64,000 nucleotides of DNA from Cerina sp048266425 (GTDB taxonomy: Bacteria; Bacteroidota; Bacteroidia; Flavobacteriales; Flavobacteriaceae), in assembly GCA_048266425.1 (NCBI GenBank), contig JBLWZN010000017.1, positions 16,936-80,935 of the forward strand, in the 5' to 3' direction. Below the pieces are notes generated by a model, which did not search any database, was not told the DNA's origin, and saw nothing but the letters and a program-made list of their open reading frames with translations. The translations under genes and the position numbers were made by a program. Within the stretch, counting starts at the first letter, position 1. Every line of letters starts with the position of its first letter. Below, in pieces: positions 37,025-46,603 of this stretch.

Positions 37025-38617
37025 CTATAGTATGTAATCCGTACTAATAAAATTGGACAGCTTGGTTTCCAACAGCTTTTCCAAGATTTCATTGTTCAAC
37101 TCGTTGTCCTTGGAGGCGACAAATGTCCGTATAGAAAAAGACCGTAACGCATCATGCACGCTTAAAGTTGCCTGGGCGGAATCCTTACGGCCGGTAAAGG
37201 GATAAACGTCCGGTCCCCTTTGGCAAGAACTGTTTAGGTTTACCCGGCATACCAAATTCGAAAAGGTATCGATCAATGGGGACAGGGTGTAAACATCCTT
37301 CCCAAAAAGACTTACCTGTTGTCCGTAATTGGATTCGGCCATGTCATCTATGGGTTCTTCAATATCGGTAAAAGGAACAATCGGAATCACGGGTCCAAAC
37401 TGCTCCTCCTGATACACGCGCATATCTTTGGTCACAGGATAAAGAACGGCCGGCCAGATGTAGTTATCAAATCGTTTCCCTCCTTTTTTGTTCAATATTT
37501 TAGCGCCTTTGGCCAGGGCATCATCAATTAGTCCTTGGATGTACTCTGGCTTATCCGGTTCTGGCAAGGGGGTAAGTTTTACCCCAGCGTCCCATGGGTT
37601 TCCATATTTTAGCGCATCTACCGCCTGTGCAAATCGCTTATTGAATTCCTCTACGATTGTATCCTGTACATACAAAACCTTGAGTGCTGTGCAGCGCTGT
37701 CCGTTAAATGAAAGGGTTCCCGCGATACATTCGTCAATGGTAAGGTCCAGGTCGGCATCGGATAGTACAATGGCCGGATTTTTGGCCTCCAAGCCCAATA
37801 CCAACCGCAACCGATTACTTTTAGGATGTCTTTCCTGTAGGGCATTGGCCGATTTGCTGTTCCCGATCAGGGCCAACACGTCCACTTTGCCAGTTGCCAT
37901 AATTGGACTGGCCACGGTACGGCCGCGGCCAAAAATAACGTTCACTACCCCTTTTGGAAAGCTAGATTGAAAAGCCTCCAACAAGGGGGTAATCAACAAC
38001 ACCCCGTGTTTGGCCGGCTTAAAAATAGTGGTATTTCCCATCATGATAGCGGGGATCAACAAGGCAAAAGTCTCGTTAAGCGGATAGTTATAAGGTCCCA
38101 AACACAGGACTACACCCAAGGGTCCCCTGCGGATATGGGCATAGACCCCATCGTGTTTTTGGAATTTTGCGGAATTCCTGTCCAATTGCTTATAGTCTTC
38201 AATGGTATCGTAAATATATTCCACCGTACGATCAAATTCCTTTTGGGAGTCGGGAAGGGATTTGCCAATTTCCCACATTAAAAGCTTTACCACTTCTTCC
38301 TTTTTGGTCTCCATCTTTTTAACAAATGCCACCATGCAATCGATTCGATCTTTGACACGCATTGTTGGCCAGGCGCCCTGCCCTTTGTTATAGGCCTTTA
38401 AAGCGGAATCCAATGCTTCCAGCGCTTCTTTTTCACCCAAATCGGGCACACTGCCCAACAAGGTCGGTGCGTATGCCTCCGTAGAGGAGATGGTGGAATA
38501 TACTTCGGCGGAGGAACCCTCCCACTTCTTTAAAATTCCATCAACCAAATAATTCTTCTGGTGAATAGGTTCCGTAATCTGAAATTGTAGTGGTATTGTA
38601 GGTTTTGTATCCTTCAT
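37025..38617 (-). CDS. gapN: NADP-dependent glyceraldehyde-3-phosphate dehydrogenase
   Basis: Non-phosphorylating GAPDH of the ALDH superfamily (530 aa), which oxidises glyceraldehyde-3-phosphate to 3-phosphoglycerate and makes NADPH. Seen: CLGPYNYPLNETFALLIPA, a catalytic Glu region RLVLGLEAKNPAIV, catalytic Cys309 in SFNGQRCTALK, and QEEQFGPVIPIV. An N-terminal extension of about 30 residues is usual in Bacteroidota homologues. It stands alone, downstream of ilvA on the same strand but 306 nt away. Confidence 0.9.
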   Translation of the reverse strand: MKDTKPTIPLQFQITEPIHQKNYLVDGILKKWEGSSAEVYSTISSTEAYAPTLLGSVPDLGEKEALEALDSALKAYNKGQGAWPTMRVKDRIDCMVAFVKKMETKKEEVVKLLMWEIGKSLPDSQKEFDRTVEYIYDTIEDYKQLDRNSAKFQKHDGVYAHIRRGPLGVVLCLGPYNYPLNETFALLIPAIMMGNTTIFKPAKHGVLLITPLLEAFQSSFPKGVVNVIFGRGRTVASPIMATGKVDVLALIGNSKSANALQERHPKSNRLRLVLGLEAKNPAIVLSDADLDLTIDECIAGTLSFNGQRCTALKVLYVQDTIVEEFNKRFAQAVDALKYGNPWDAGVKLTPLPEPDKPEYIQGLIDDALAKGAKILNKKGGKRFDNYIWPAVLYPVTKDMRVYQEEQFGPVIPIVPFTDIEEPIDDMAESNYGQQVSLFGKDVYTLSPLIDTFSNLVCRVNLNSSCQRGPDVYPFTGRKDSAQATLSVHDALRSFSIRTFVASKDNELNNEILEKLLETKLSNFISTDYIL

Positions 38618-38923
38618 ATTATGGTGATTTTTAATTTCATTTATGTTATAGCGAATAAACTTGACATGTAAATATCGCTTTAAATCGTTCTCTTAAAGTA
38701 ATGGCAATATCGGATAATCCGTAGGCAAATCTTTGACTTAAATTCGATGGCGCCCTTATGTTACGTCGCCTATCAGCCGGTTTCCCGTCAAAATGGCCTG
38801 TCGGACCGGTATTCTGGCGGAAGTTGGGCTAGACAAGATCAGACCGGGACATTGCGCTTGACAAAAGTAATCTTTAGGAACCAAAAGGGTCAGGTATTTT
38901 TTTTACGATCTCCCCCAATTTTG
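38618..38923. other. Intergenic region between ilvA and gapN
   Basis: No gene, hairpin with T tail or two-box promoter recognised. It should contain the gapN promoter and the end of the ilv transcript, both on the minus strand. Confidence 0.35.
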
Positions 38924-40225
38924 TTAAATGAGATACTCGAACAAATCGGGCTTGTCATTTAAATATTCTCCGAAAAATTGATTTTCTTTCATTCTTTGTA
39001 TCAAGGGTTCCAAATCGTTGGAGCTTTTCATCTCAATGCCCACGATGGCCGGGGCATTCTCCTTGTTTGTCTTTTTGGAGTACTCAAAATGGGTAATATC
39101 GTCCGTCGGACCCAAGATTTCGGCCACAAATTCCTTTAAGGCCCCGGGTCTCTGGGGAAAACGCACGATAAAATAATGCTTTAACTTGCTGTACAAAAGT
39201 GCACGCTCCTTAATTTCGGCCATGCGAGTAATATCGTTATTGCCCCCGCTTATGATACAGACCACATTCTTGCCTTTGATTTCCTCCCTGAAAAAATCCA
39301 AGGCCGATACGGTCAGTGCTCCAGCGGGTTCGGCTACGATGGCATCCCGATTGTAAAGATCCAGAATCGTTTGGCACACCTTTCCTTCAGGAACCGTTAT
39401 CATATCGTAAAGATATTTGGAGCAGATGGCAAACGTATAATCACCAACTTTTTTTACTGCTGCCCCGTCAATAAACTTATCGATTTTCCCCAAGGCAGTA
39501 TTTTTTCCAAGATCCATGGATGTTTTCATGGAGGGAGCTCCTTCCGGTTCTACCCCTATAATCTTGGTATGGGGGGATAATGCCTTGAACACCCCGCACA
39601 GGCCAGCGGCCAAACCCCCTCCCCCAACCGCTACAAAAATATAGTCTATTGGTTCCGCCATTTGTTCCAAAATTTCCAACCCCACCGTACCTTGTCCTTC
39701 AATGATCTTTGGGTCATCAAACGGGTGAACGAACGTTTTGTCGTGTTCCCTGCAAAATTGAACCGCCGCCTTGTACGAATCGTCAAAAGAGTCCCCTTCC
39801 AACACGACGTTCACCCACTTATCACCAAACATCCTGGTCTGTTCTATTTTTTGTTTTGGAGTAACCGATGGCATATAGATCGTGCCCTCGATTCCCAAAC
39901 GGCTGCAGGCAAAGGCAACGCCCTGGGCATGGTTTCCTGCACTGGCACAGACTACCCCTTTGGCCAATTGACCCTTGGAGAGGGAGCTGATTTTGTTATA
40001 GGCTCCCCTTATTTTATAGGACCGAATGCGGTGCAGGTCTTCCCGCTTCAATAAAATATTGGCGCCAAAAGTCTTTGAATACCCTATATTTGGCATCAAG
40101 GGGGTCACCTCCGATACCGGACGGATGGTTTCAGCTGCTTTTCGGATGTCCTCAACCGCAGGGAAATAGGAAGTCCCTTCCCCCGACACCTTCCCTTCAA
40201 GGGAAGTGGGATTACTTTTACCCAT
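38924..40225 (-). CDS. ilvA: Threonine dehydratase (biosynthetic)
   Basis: PLP enzyme turning threonine into 2-oxobutanoate, the first step of isoleucine synthesis (433 aa). Seen: PLP-binding Lys in RSYKIRGAYN, SAGNHAQGVAFA, the phosphate-binding glycine loop VAVGGGGLAAG, and a C-terminal ACT-like regulatory domain (about 345-433, FIVRFPQRPGALKEF) for feedback control. Last gene of the ilv cluster, separated from ilvC by a long hairpin. Confidence 0.94.
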   Translation of the reverse strand: MGKSNPTSLEGKVSGEGTSYFPAVEDIRKAAETIRPVSEVTPLMPNIGYSKTFGANILLKREDLHRIRSYKIRGAYNKISSLSKGQLAKGVVCASAGNHAQGVAFACSRLGIEGTIYMPSVTPKQKIEQTRMFGDKWVNVVLEGDSFDDSYKAAVQFCREHDKTFVHPFDDPKIIEGQGTVGLEILEQMAEPIDYIFVAVGGGGLAAGLCGVFKALSPHTKIIGVEPEGAPSMKTSMDLGKNTALGKIDKFIDGAAVKKVGDYTFAICSKYLYDMITVPEGKVCQTILDLYNRDAIVAEPAGALTVSALDFFREEIKGKNVVCIISGGNNDITRMAEIKERALLYSKLKHYFIVRFPQRPGALKEFVAEILGPTDDITHFEYSKKTNKENAPAIVGIEMKSSNDLEPLIQRMKENQFFGEYLNDKPDLFEYLI

Positions 40226-40305
40226 AATCTTAACTATGATTTGACATTGACTAAATTACCAAAAAAAATTACCGTAAATGTTGAATTGCGTTACCGATCT
40301 CAAAG

Positions 40306-40357
40306 CAAAAGACCCCAAAGGTCTAGATGCCGGAATGGGCATTGGCCTTTGGGGTCT
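40306..40357 (-). terminator. Long hairpin, probable terminator between ilvC and ilvA
   Basis: 12-bp outer stem AGACCCCAAAGG/CCTTTGGGGTCT (40310-40321 with 40346-40357) with an inner ATGCC/GGCAT hairpin. On the minus strand it is followed by TTTTG, a short U tract. It may reduce ilvA expression relative to ilvC. Confidence 0.55.
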
Positions 40358-40390
40358 TAAGCCCCTCCCTTGAGTGGGTAGGTCGGGCAT

Positions 40391-41866
40391 TTACACGATC
40401 GGCTTCATGGCCGTCATGGATGCGCGCAATCTGGCTCCCACTTTTTCTACCGGATGATCTCTTAACGCCTTATTGACTTCGATCAACTTTACGTTATCTA
40501 CCCCGTTGCTTTTCCCTTCCCCATAATGCTTGCCGATTACATCGGTATCGATTTTTTTCATAAAATCGGCCAAAAGCGGTTTACAGGCATGATCGAACAG
40601 GTAGCAGCCGTATTCTGCGGTATCCGAGATGACCCTGTTCATTTCGAATAACTTTTTACGGGCAATGGTATTGGCTATCAAAGGGGTTTCGTGCAAGGAT
40701 TCATAGTAAGCCGATTCCCCGATTATACCAGAAGCGGTCATGGACTCGTAGGCCAACTCTACTCCTGCCCTTACAAAAGCTACCATAAGTACCCCGTTGT
40801 CATAATATTCCTGCTCGGAGATTTTGTTGGGTCCGGCTGCAGTCTTTTCAAAGGCTGTTTCACCAGTGGCAGCACGCCATTTCAATAAATTTTTATCATC
40901 ATTGGCCCAATCTTCCATCATAGTCTTGGAGAATTCCCCTTCCATAATGTCGTCCATGTGTTTTTGGAACAAGGGTCGCATAATATCCTTCAATTCTTCC
41001 GAAAGTTCAAAGGCCTTTATTTTCGCCGGATTGGACAAACGATCCATCATATTGGTGATTCCCCCATATTTTAAGCCTTCGGTCACGGTTTCCCAACCGT
41101 ATTGGATCAATTTGGAAGCATACCCCGGATCGATTCCTTTTTCTATCATTTTATCAAAACAAAGAATGGAACCAGTTTGCAACAAGCCGCAAAGGATGGT
41201 CTGTTCGCCCATCAAATCAGATTTTACCTCGGCAACAAAGGAAGATTCCAGTACGCCTGCCTTATGGCCACCGGTCGCAACCGCATAGGCCTTGGCCTGA
41301 GCCAATCCCTTGCCTTCAGGATCATTGTTCGGGTGTACCGCGATCAATGTTGGGACACCAAATCCCCGTTTGTATTCTTCCCTAACTTCCGATCCTGGAC
41401 ATTTTGGCGCCACCATGATTACAGTAAGGTCTTTTCTTATCTGCATGCCTTCCTCTACGATATTAAATCCATGGGAATAAGAAAGGGTAGCCCCCTTTTT
41501 CATCAAAGGCATTACGGTATTGACAACACTGGTGTGTTGCTTGTCCGGGGTAAGATTGATTACGAGGTCGGCAGTTGGCACCAATTCCTGGTAAGTGCCT
41601 ACGGCAAAACCGTTCTCTTTAGCATTCTTATAAGATTGACGCTGTTCCTTGATGGCCGCCTCACGAAGGGTGTAAGAGATATCCAAACCGGAGTCGCGCA
41701 TGTTCAAGCCTTGGTTAAGACCTTGCGCCCCACAACCTACGATAACAATTTTCTTTCCTTTTAAGGCGGATACACCATCCGAGAACTCATTGGATTCCAT
41801 AAACCTACATTTTCCCAACTGTGTCAATTGCTCCCTTAACGATAGTGTATTAAAATAATTTGCCAT
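40391..41866 (-). CDS. ilvC: Ketol-acid reductoisomerase (class II)
   Basis: NADPH enzyme that isomerises and reduces acetolactate or acetohydroxybutyrate in Val/Ile synthesis. Seen: GKKIVIVGCGAQGLNQGLN (Rossmann), APKCPGSEVREEYKRGFGVP, and GEQTILCGLLQ with following metal-binding Glu residues. At 491 aa it is the long, duplicated-domain class II form as in E. coli. It lies 32 nt after ilvN. Confidence 0.96.
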   Translation of the reverse strand: MANYFNTLSLREQLTQLGKCRFMESNEFSDGVSALKGKKIVIVGCGAQGLNQGLNMRDSGLDISYTLREAAIKEQRQSYKNAKENGFAVGTYQELVPTADLVINLTPDKQHTSVVNTVMPLMKKGATLSYSHGFNIVEEGMQIRKDLTVIMVAPKCPGSEVREEYKRGFGVPTLIAVHPNNDPEGKGLAQAKAYAVATGGHKAGVLESSFVAEVKSDLMGEQTILCGLLQTGSILCFDKMIEKGIDPGYASKLIQYGWETVTEGLKYGGITNMMDRLSNPAKIKAFELSEELKDIMRPLFQKHMDDIMEGEFSKTMMEDWANDDKNLLKWRAATGETAFEKTAAGPNKISEQEYYDNGVLMVAFVRAGVELAYESMTASGIIGESAYYESLHETPLIANTIARKKLFEMNRVISDTAEYGCYLFDHACKPLLADFMKKIDTDVIGKHYGEGKSNGVDNVKLIEVNKALRDHPVEKVGARLRASMTAMKPIV

Positions 41867-41898
41867 GTTTTAAATTCTTTATTAAAGTTGATATTTAT

Positions 41899-42432
41899 CT
41901 ATTGTTTAATTGAACTGAATTCTTGAAGCAAAGTGGATATCTTCATCTCTGCTTTGGACACCGAGATCCGTCCGGACCGGACAAACTGCATTATTCCATA
42001 CGGTTGCAATTGCTGGTACATCTCATCAATTTCGCTTCGCTTTCCCGTCTTTGCCAGCACGAAGAATTCCCTGGAAACAGTGACGATTTGCGAATTGCTT
42101 TCCTTGATGATATTTTGGATCTGACGTTCATCAAAAAGAAGATGGGAAGATATTTTAAACAAGGCCGATTCTTGATAAATGGTCTCGTCGTCCGTGTGAT
42201 AAAAAGCCTTGATAACCTCGATCTGTTTTTCGATTTGCCCTACGATTTTTCGTGCCAATTCCTCGGTGGAATGAATGACGATTGTAAATTTGGAAACGTC
42301 ATTTATCTCGGATTTTGAGACATTAAGACTCTCAACGTTGATATGTCTTTTTAAGAATATGCCGGATATCCTGTTGAGCAATCCGACGTTATTTTCGGAA
42401 TAGACCGAAATGGTGAACCACTTTTTTTCCAT
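41899..42432 (-). CDS. ilvN: Acetolactate synthase small (regulatory) subunit
   Basis: Regulatory subunit that confers valine feedback on acetolactate synthase (177 aa). Seen: an N-terminal ACT domain FTISVYSENNVGLLNRISG, then a second ACT-like C-terminal domain ending SVSKAEMKISTL. It follows ilvB after 142 nt and precedes ilvC. Confidence 0.92.
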   Translation of the reverse strand: MEKKWFTISVYSENNVGLLNRISGIFLKRHINVESLNVSKSEINDVSKFTIVIHSTEELARKIVGQIEKQIEVIKAFYHTDDETIYQESALFKISSHLLFDERQIQNIIKESNSQIVTVSREFFVLAKTGKRSEIDEMYQQLQPYGIMQFVRSGRISVSKAEMKISTLLQEFSSIKQ

Positions 42433-42574
42433 AATTCCTGTCCCCTCTACCTTCTGTGCCGACTTTGGTGAGTCAGTACAGAAGGCGTTAACGGGGTCCT
42501 TTTTAATTGTTAAATCTTTTTTTTTAGATCTGTCCGTCCAACAAAATGGATTAAACTTGACAGGGCCAATTTGT

Positions 42575-44308
42575 CTACTTCAATCTAATATCGGAAACCG
42601 ATGCCCCGGAGGGTATCATTGGGAAAACGTTGTCCTCTTTTTCCACAACCACTTCCAAGAAGTATGCATCCTTACTGGCCAACATTTCCTGAATGGTAGC
42701 CTTCAGGTCCTTGCGATCGGTCACCTTTTTGGACTTTATGTGATATCCTTCGGCTATTTTAACGAAATCCGGATTGGTCATCACCGTTGCTGCATATCGG
42801 CTTTCGAAGAACAGTTCCTGCCATTGACGGACCATTCCCAAATGGCCATTATTTAGCACCACTATTTTTACCGGGGTCTTGTTTTGAAAAATGGTGCCCA
42901 ATTCCTGAATATTCATTTGAAAACCACCATCACCAATTATGGCGACCACTTCCCGGTCCATAGCCCCCATTTTGGCACCTATGGCCGCGGGCAGGGCAAA
43001 CCCCATGGTACCCAATCCGCCCGAAGTGATGTTGCTTTTTGTCCGATTGAATTTAGCGTACCTACAGGCAACCATTTGATGTTGCCCTACATCGGTAACG
43101 ATTACGGCCGAATGGTTGCTGGCCAAATTGATTTCCTCGATAACCTCGGGCATGGTCAATTGATCCTTGGTAGGGTGTAGTTCGGCCTTGATAACGGTAT
43201 CAAATTCTATTTTATATTTTTCCTTGAACTCATTGTGCCAAGCTTCGTGGGTATTCCCGTTTAACATAGGCAGCAATTGCTCCAAGGAAGCCTTGGCATC
43301 ACCGAGAACGGCCACATCTACCTTTACGTTTTTATTGACCTCTGCCGGATCGATCTCAAAATGTATGATTTTGGCCTGTTTGGCATATGTGTCCAGATTC
43401 CCTGTAACCCGATCATCAAAACGCATTCCGATGGCAATCAACAGATCACACTCATTGGTTAGAATATTGGGCCCATAATTGCCGTGCATACCCACCATGC
43501 CCACGTTCAAGGGGTGGTCGGTATCCAATGCCGAAAGTCCCAGGATGGTCCATGCGGCCGGAATGCCCGTTTTCTCTATCAAGGCCTTCAATTGTTCTTC
43601 GGCCCCGCTTAGAATGACACCCTGGCCAAAGATTATATATGGTTTTTTAGCCGAATTGATTAGTCCTGCAGCGATCTCCAAGGATGCTACATCGGTTTTT
43701 GGCACTGGATTATAGCTTCGAACCGCTTTACAGGGCTTGTACTCAAAATCGAGTTCCTCGAATTGGGCGTTCTTAGTGATATCCACCAAAACAGGTCCGG
43801 GACGGCCCGAACGTGCGATATAAAATGCCTTGGCCATGATTTCTGGAATCTCCGAAGCCTTGGTAATCTGATAGTTCCATTTGGTCACTGGTGTAGATAT
43901 CCCAATAATATCGGTTTCTTGGAAGGCATCCGATCCCAATAAGTGCCTAGCCACCTGTCCTGTAATACAGACCAAGGGTGTGGAATCTATCTGTGCATCC
44001 GCTATACCGGTCACTAAATTTGTTGCTCCTGGCCCTGAAGTCGCCATGGCAACACCAACCCTTCCGGATACCCTGGCATAGCCTTGGGCAGCATGTGCAG
44101 CACCTTGTTCATGACGGGTAAGAATGTGGGTGAGCTTGTCCTGAAATTTATATAACTCGTCATAAACAGGCATAATAGCACCCCCTGGGTAACCATAAAT
44201 AAGATCCACCCCTTCTGCCAATAGACAATGAATGATGGCCTCGGCACCACTGATTTTAATCGTGGTCTGCCTTTTCGTTTCCGGTTTCTTTTCCTTTAAT
44301 GTTTCCAT
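42575..44308 (-). CDS. ilvB: Acetolactate synthase large subunit
   Basis: ThDP enzyme joining pyruvate with pyruvate or 2-oxobutanoate (577 aa). Seen: catalytic Glu region RHEQGAAHAAQGYARVSG, GVAMATSGPGATNLVTG, and the ThDP/Mg motif GDGGFQMNIQELGTI-VLNN. The frame opens eight codons earlier, but ATG at 44308 (METLKEKK) gives the normal start. Second gene of the ilv operon. Confidence 0.95.
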   Translation of the reverse strand: METLKEKKPETKRQTTIKISGAEAIIHCLLAEGVDLIYGYPGGAIMPVYDELYKFQDKLTHILTRHEQGAAHAAQGYARVSGRVGVAMATSGPGATNLVTGIADAQIDSTPLVCITGQVARHLLGSDAFQETDIIGISTPVTKWNYQITKASEIPEIMAKAFYIARSGRPGPVLVDITKNAQFEELDFEYKPCKAVRSYNPVPKTDVASLEIAAGLINSAKKPYIIFGQGVILSGAEEQLKALIEKTGIPAAWTILGLSALDTDHPLNVGMVGMHGNYGPNILTNECDLLIAIGMRFDDRVTGNLDTYAKQAKIIHFEIDPAEVNKNVKVDVAVLGDAKASLEQLLPMLNGNTHEAWHNEFKEKYKIEFDTVIKAELHPTKDQLTMPEVIEEINLASNHSAVIVTDVGQHQMVACRYAKFNRTKSNITSGGLGTMGFALPAAIGAKMGAMDREVVAIIGDGGFQMNIQELGTIFQNKTPVKIVVLNNGHLGMVRQWQELFFESRYAATVMTNPDFVKIAEGYHIKSKKVTDRKDLKATIQEMLASKDAYFLEVVVEKEDNVFPMIPSGASVSDIRLK

Positions 44309-44429
44309 AGTCCTCCTCCCGACCCCTTCCATAGGAAGGGGGACTTACGGGTCTTTATTAATTATACTTATACAAATTTGGATCAAGTTCAAGCTCTACA
44401 AAAACTCGTAACTCAAAACCTCTATCTTA

Positions 44430-46112
44430 CTAAAACTCATCGGTAACACAGCCTTGTGAGGCAGATGATACCGTTTTTGCATATTTATAAAGCACTCCTC
44501 TGTTGAATTTTAATTGGGGCGCTACCCATTTTAGCCTACGTTGGGTCAATTCCTCATCCGAAATTTCTATGTTAATGGTATTGTTAACGGCATCGATAGA
44601 AATTAAATCCCCATTCTTAACCAACGCGATATTACCGCCAACTTGCGCCTCGGGAGATACGTGACCGACGACAAAACCATGGGATCCACCTGAGAATCGA
44701 CCATCCGTAATCAAGGCTACATCTTTACCCAAACCAGCCCCGTAAATGAAGGAAGTCGGTTTTAACATTTCTGGCATACCCGGCGCTCCTTTTGGTCCTT
44801 CATAGCGGATAATCACTACGTCCCCCTTTTTCACTTTTCCTGTTCTTATCCCTTCGTTCACCTCTGTTTCGCTATCAAAAACATTTGCGGGTCCCTTAAA
44901 GGACAATCCTTCCTTTCCTGTTATTTTAGCCACTGCCCCTTCTGTCGCCAGATTTCCAAAAAGAATGCGAATATGTCCCGTATCCTTCAAGGGTTTATCC
45001 AGTGTTTTTATAATATCTTGACCCTCTAAAAGGTTGGGGACATCCTTTAAGTTTTCGGCCAAGGTTTTACCCGTTACCGTTAGACAATTTCCATGGATCA
45101 TACCCTGATCCATCATATACTTTAGTACCCCTGGAATACCTCCAACATCGTGTAAATCTTCCATTGAATATTTACCACTAGGCTTAAGATCTGCCAATAA
45201 AGGTGTAGTATCGCTAATTCGCTTAAAGTCTTCCAAGGTAAATTCTATCTGTGCGGCTTTGGCTATGGCCAAAAAGTGAAGCACTGCATTCGTTGATCCC
45301 CCGAGAACAGTTACCAATCTAAAAGCATTCTCCAATGACTTTTTGGAAACAATATCCGAAGGTTTAATATCCCTTTCCAACAATAAGCGCATAGCCTCCC
45401 CGGCCCGTACAGATTCTTGCTCCTTTAAATGACTACCACTTACCGCAGGATTGGAAGCGTTGAACGGCAAGGACATTCCCAAAGCTTCTATAGCGGAAGC
45501 CATAGTGTTTGCGGTATACATACCCCCGCATGCACCAGCTCCCGGACATGCCTTATGTACCACAGCCTGAAATTCCGTTTCGTCAATAGTTCCTGCCACT
45601 TTTTGCCCATAGGCCTCAAAGGCCGAAATAATATCCAGCTTTTTACCATTATGGCATCCAGAGGCAATCGTTCCTCCATATACCAAAATGGATGGCCTGT
45701 TCAATCGCAACATGGCCATCAAAGCTCCAGGCATATTTTTATCGCAACCAACAACAGTAACCAAACCATCATAACTCATAGCCTGCACCACAGTTTCCAT
45801 GGAATCAGCGATAATATCCCTTGAAGGCAAGGAGTAGCGCATCCCAGGGGTACCATTTGCAATGCCATCGCTAACTCCGATAGTATTGTAAATAAGTCCT
45901 ACCAAACCTACGTTTTGGGTTCCCTTTTTAACGTCGACCGCCAAATCATTAAGATGCATGTTACAAGGGTTTCCCTCATATCCTGTACTTGCTATACCTA
46001 TTAGTGGCTTTTTTAAGTCTTCATCTGTTAGTCCTATAGCATGCAACATGGCCTGTGCGGCAGGCAACGTTGGATCTTGGGTCACTGATTTACTGTATTT
46101 GTTCAATTCCAT
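44430..46112 (-). CDS. ilvD: Dihydroxy-acid dehydratase
   Basis: Iron-sulfur enzyme forming the 2-oxo acids of Val and Ile synthesis (560 aa). Seen: cluster-binding Cys in NPCNMHLNDLA, VGCDKNMPGALMAM and CPGAGACGGMYTANTMA, and the C-terminal TDGRFSGGSHGFVVGHVSPEA. First structural gene of the operon; its leader of about 360 nt carries the attenuator described at 46354-46473. Confidence 0.96.
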   Translation of the reverse strand: MELNKYSKSVTQDPTLPAAQAMLHAIGLTDEDLKKPLIGIASTGYEGNPCNMHLNDLAVDVKKGTQNVGLVGLIYNTIGVSDGIANGTPGMRYSLPSRDIIADSMETVVQAMSYDGLVTVVGCDKNMPGALMAMLRLNRPSILVYGGTIASGCHNGKKLDIISAFEAYGQKVAGTIDETEFQAVVHKACPGAGACGGMYTANTMASAIEALGMSLPFNASNPAVSGSHLKEQESVRAGEAMRLLLERDIKPSDIVSKKSLENAFRLVTVLGGSTNAVLHFLAIAKAAQIEFTLEDFKRISDTTPLLADLKPSGKYSMEDLHDVGGIPGVLKYMMDQGMIHGNCLTVTGKTLAENLKDVPNLLEGQDIIKTLDKPLKDTGHIRILFGNLATEGAVAKITGKEGLSFKGPANVFDSETEVNEGIRTGKVKKGDVVIIRYEGPKGAPGMPEMLKPTSFIYGAGLGKDVALITDGRFSGGSHGFVVGHVSPEAQVGGNIALVKNGDLISIDAVNNTINIEISDEELTQRRLKWVAPQLKFNRGVLYKYAKTVSSASQGCVTDEF

Positions 46113-46353
46113 TTAATTATTTATTGCAATTATATAATTATGTTGAATATAATTTAGACTTCAAAGATAAATGTTTTGGTAACCGTTATTTTTTAACAAT
46201 AATTATTGGTTTAAACTCAATTTTAAAAATATATATTTAAAATGATGGTTATCAGCAGTTTATACTCAATATTCATATCACATCCAATAGTTTTAATATC
46301 CAAACCCCACCTTTAAAAAGTGATTGCTTTTGGATTAAATCGCGTATTAATCC

Positions 46354-46393
46354 AAAAAAAAAGCCTGTATCAAAAATTTATTTTGATACAGGC
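46354..46393 (-). terminator. Attenuator terminator of the ilv operon
   Basis: Perfect 13-bp stem (46363-46375 with 46381-46393), 5-nt loop, followed on the minus strand by nine U (A run 46354-46362). It lies in the leader, 242 nt before the ilvD start, not at a gene end. Confidence 0.85.
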
Positions 46394-46416
46394 CTTTCAA
46401 TCAAAAATAGTCCGTA

Positions 46417-46473
46417 TCATCCCCTAAACGGGACAATAATCACTACATTGATTGTGTTGTTAACTAGTTTCAT
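46417..46473 (-). CDS. ilv leader peptide
   Basis: 18-codon ORF from ATG 46473 to TGA 46417, reading MKLVNNTINVVIIVPFRG. Eight residues are branched-chain (1 Leu, 4 Val, 3 Ile), with the run VVIIV placed directly over the pause hairpin. Short size, composition and position upstream of a terminator match leader peptides of proteobacterial ilv operons. Too short for ordinary gene finders. Confidence 0.78.
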   Translation of the reverse strand: MKLVNNTINVVIIVPFRG

Positions 46474-46603
46474 GGCGGTAAAACTAAATAAAAAATTTGA
46501 CATTCAGGCATATGTTCCTGATAATTGGTAAGTGCTCGTCCCATTCGTGCTTTTTTTGTTAATTTTAGGACAGTATTCAAACAGGTTGCCCAAATTGTAA
46601 AAA

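Larger units (their letters stand above)
46354..46473 (-). promoter_or_regulatory. ilv leader-peptide attenuator
   Basis: RNA segments on the minus strand. Segment 1 (46438-46430, UAUUGUCCC) pairs with segment 2 (46423-46415, GGGAUGAUA) as a 9-bp pause/protector hairpin with two G-U pairs. Segment 2' (46419-46412, UGAUACGG) can instead pair with segment 3 (46391-46384, CUGUAUCA) in 8 bp with one wobble, breaking the terminator formed by segments 3 and 4. Segment 1 overlaps the Ile-Ile-Val-Pro codons of the leader ORF, so a ribosome stalled there would free segment 2 and allow read-through into ilvD. Pairing is seen; the mechanism is inferred from the proteobacterial model. Confidence 0.75.
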
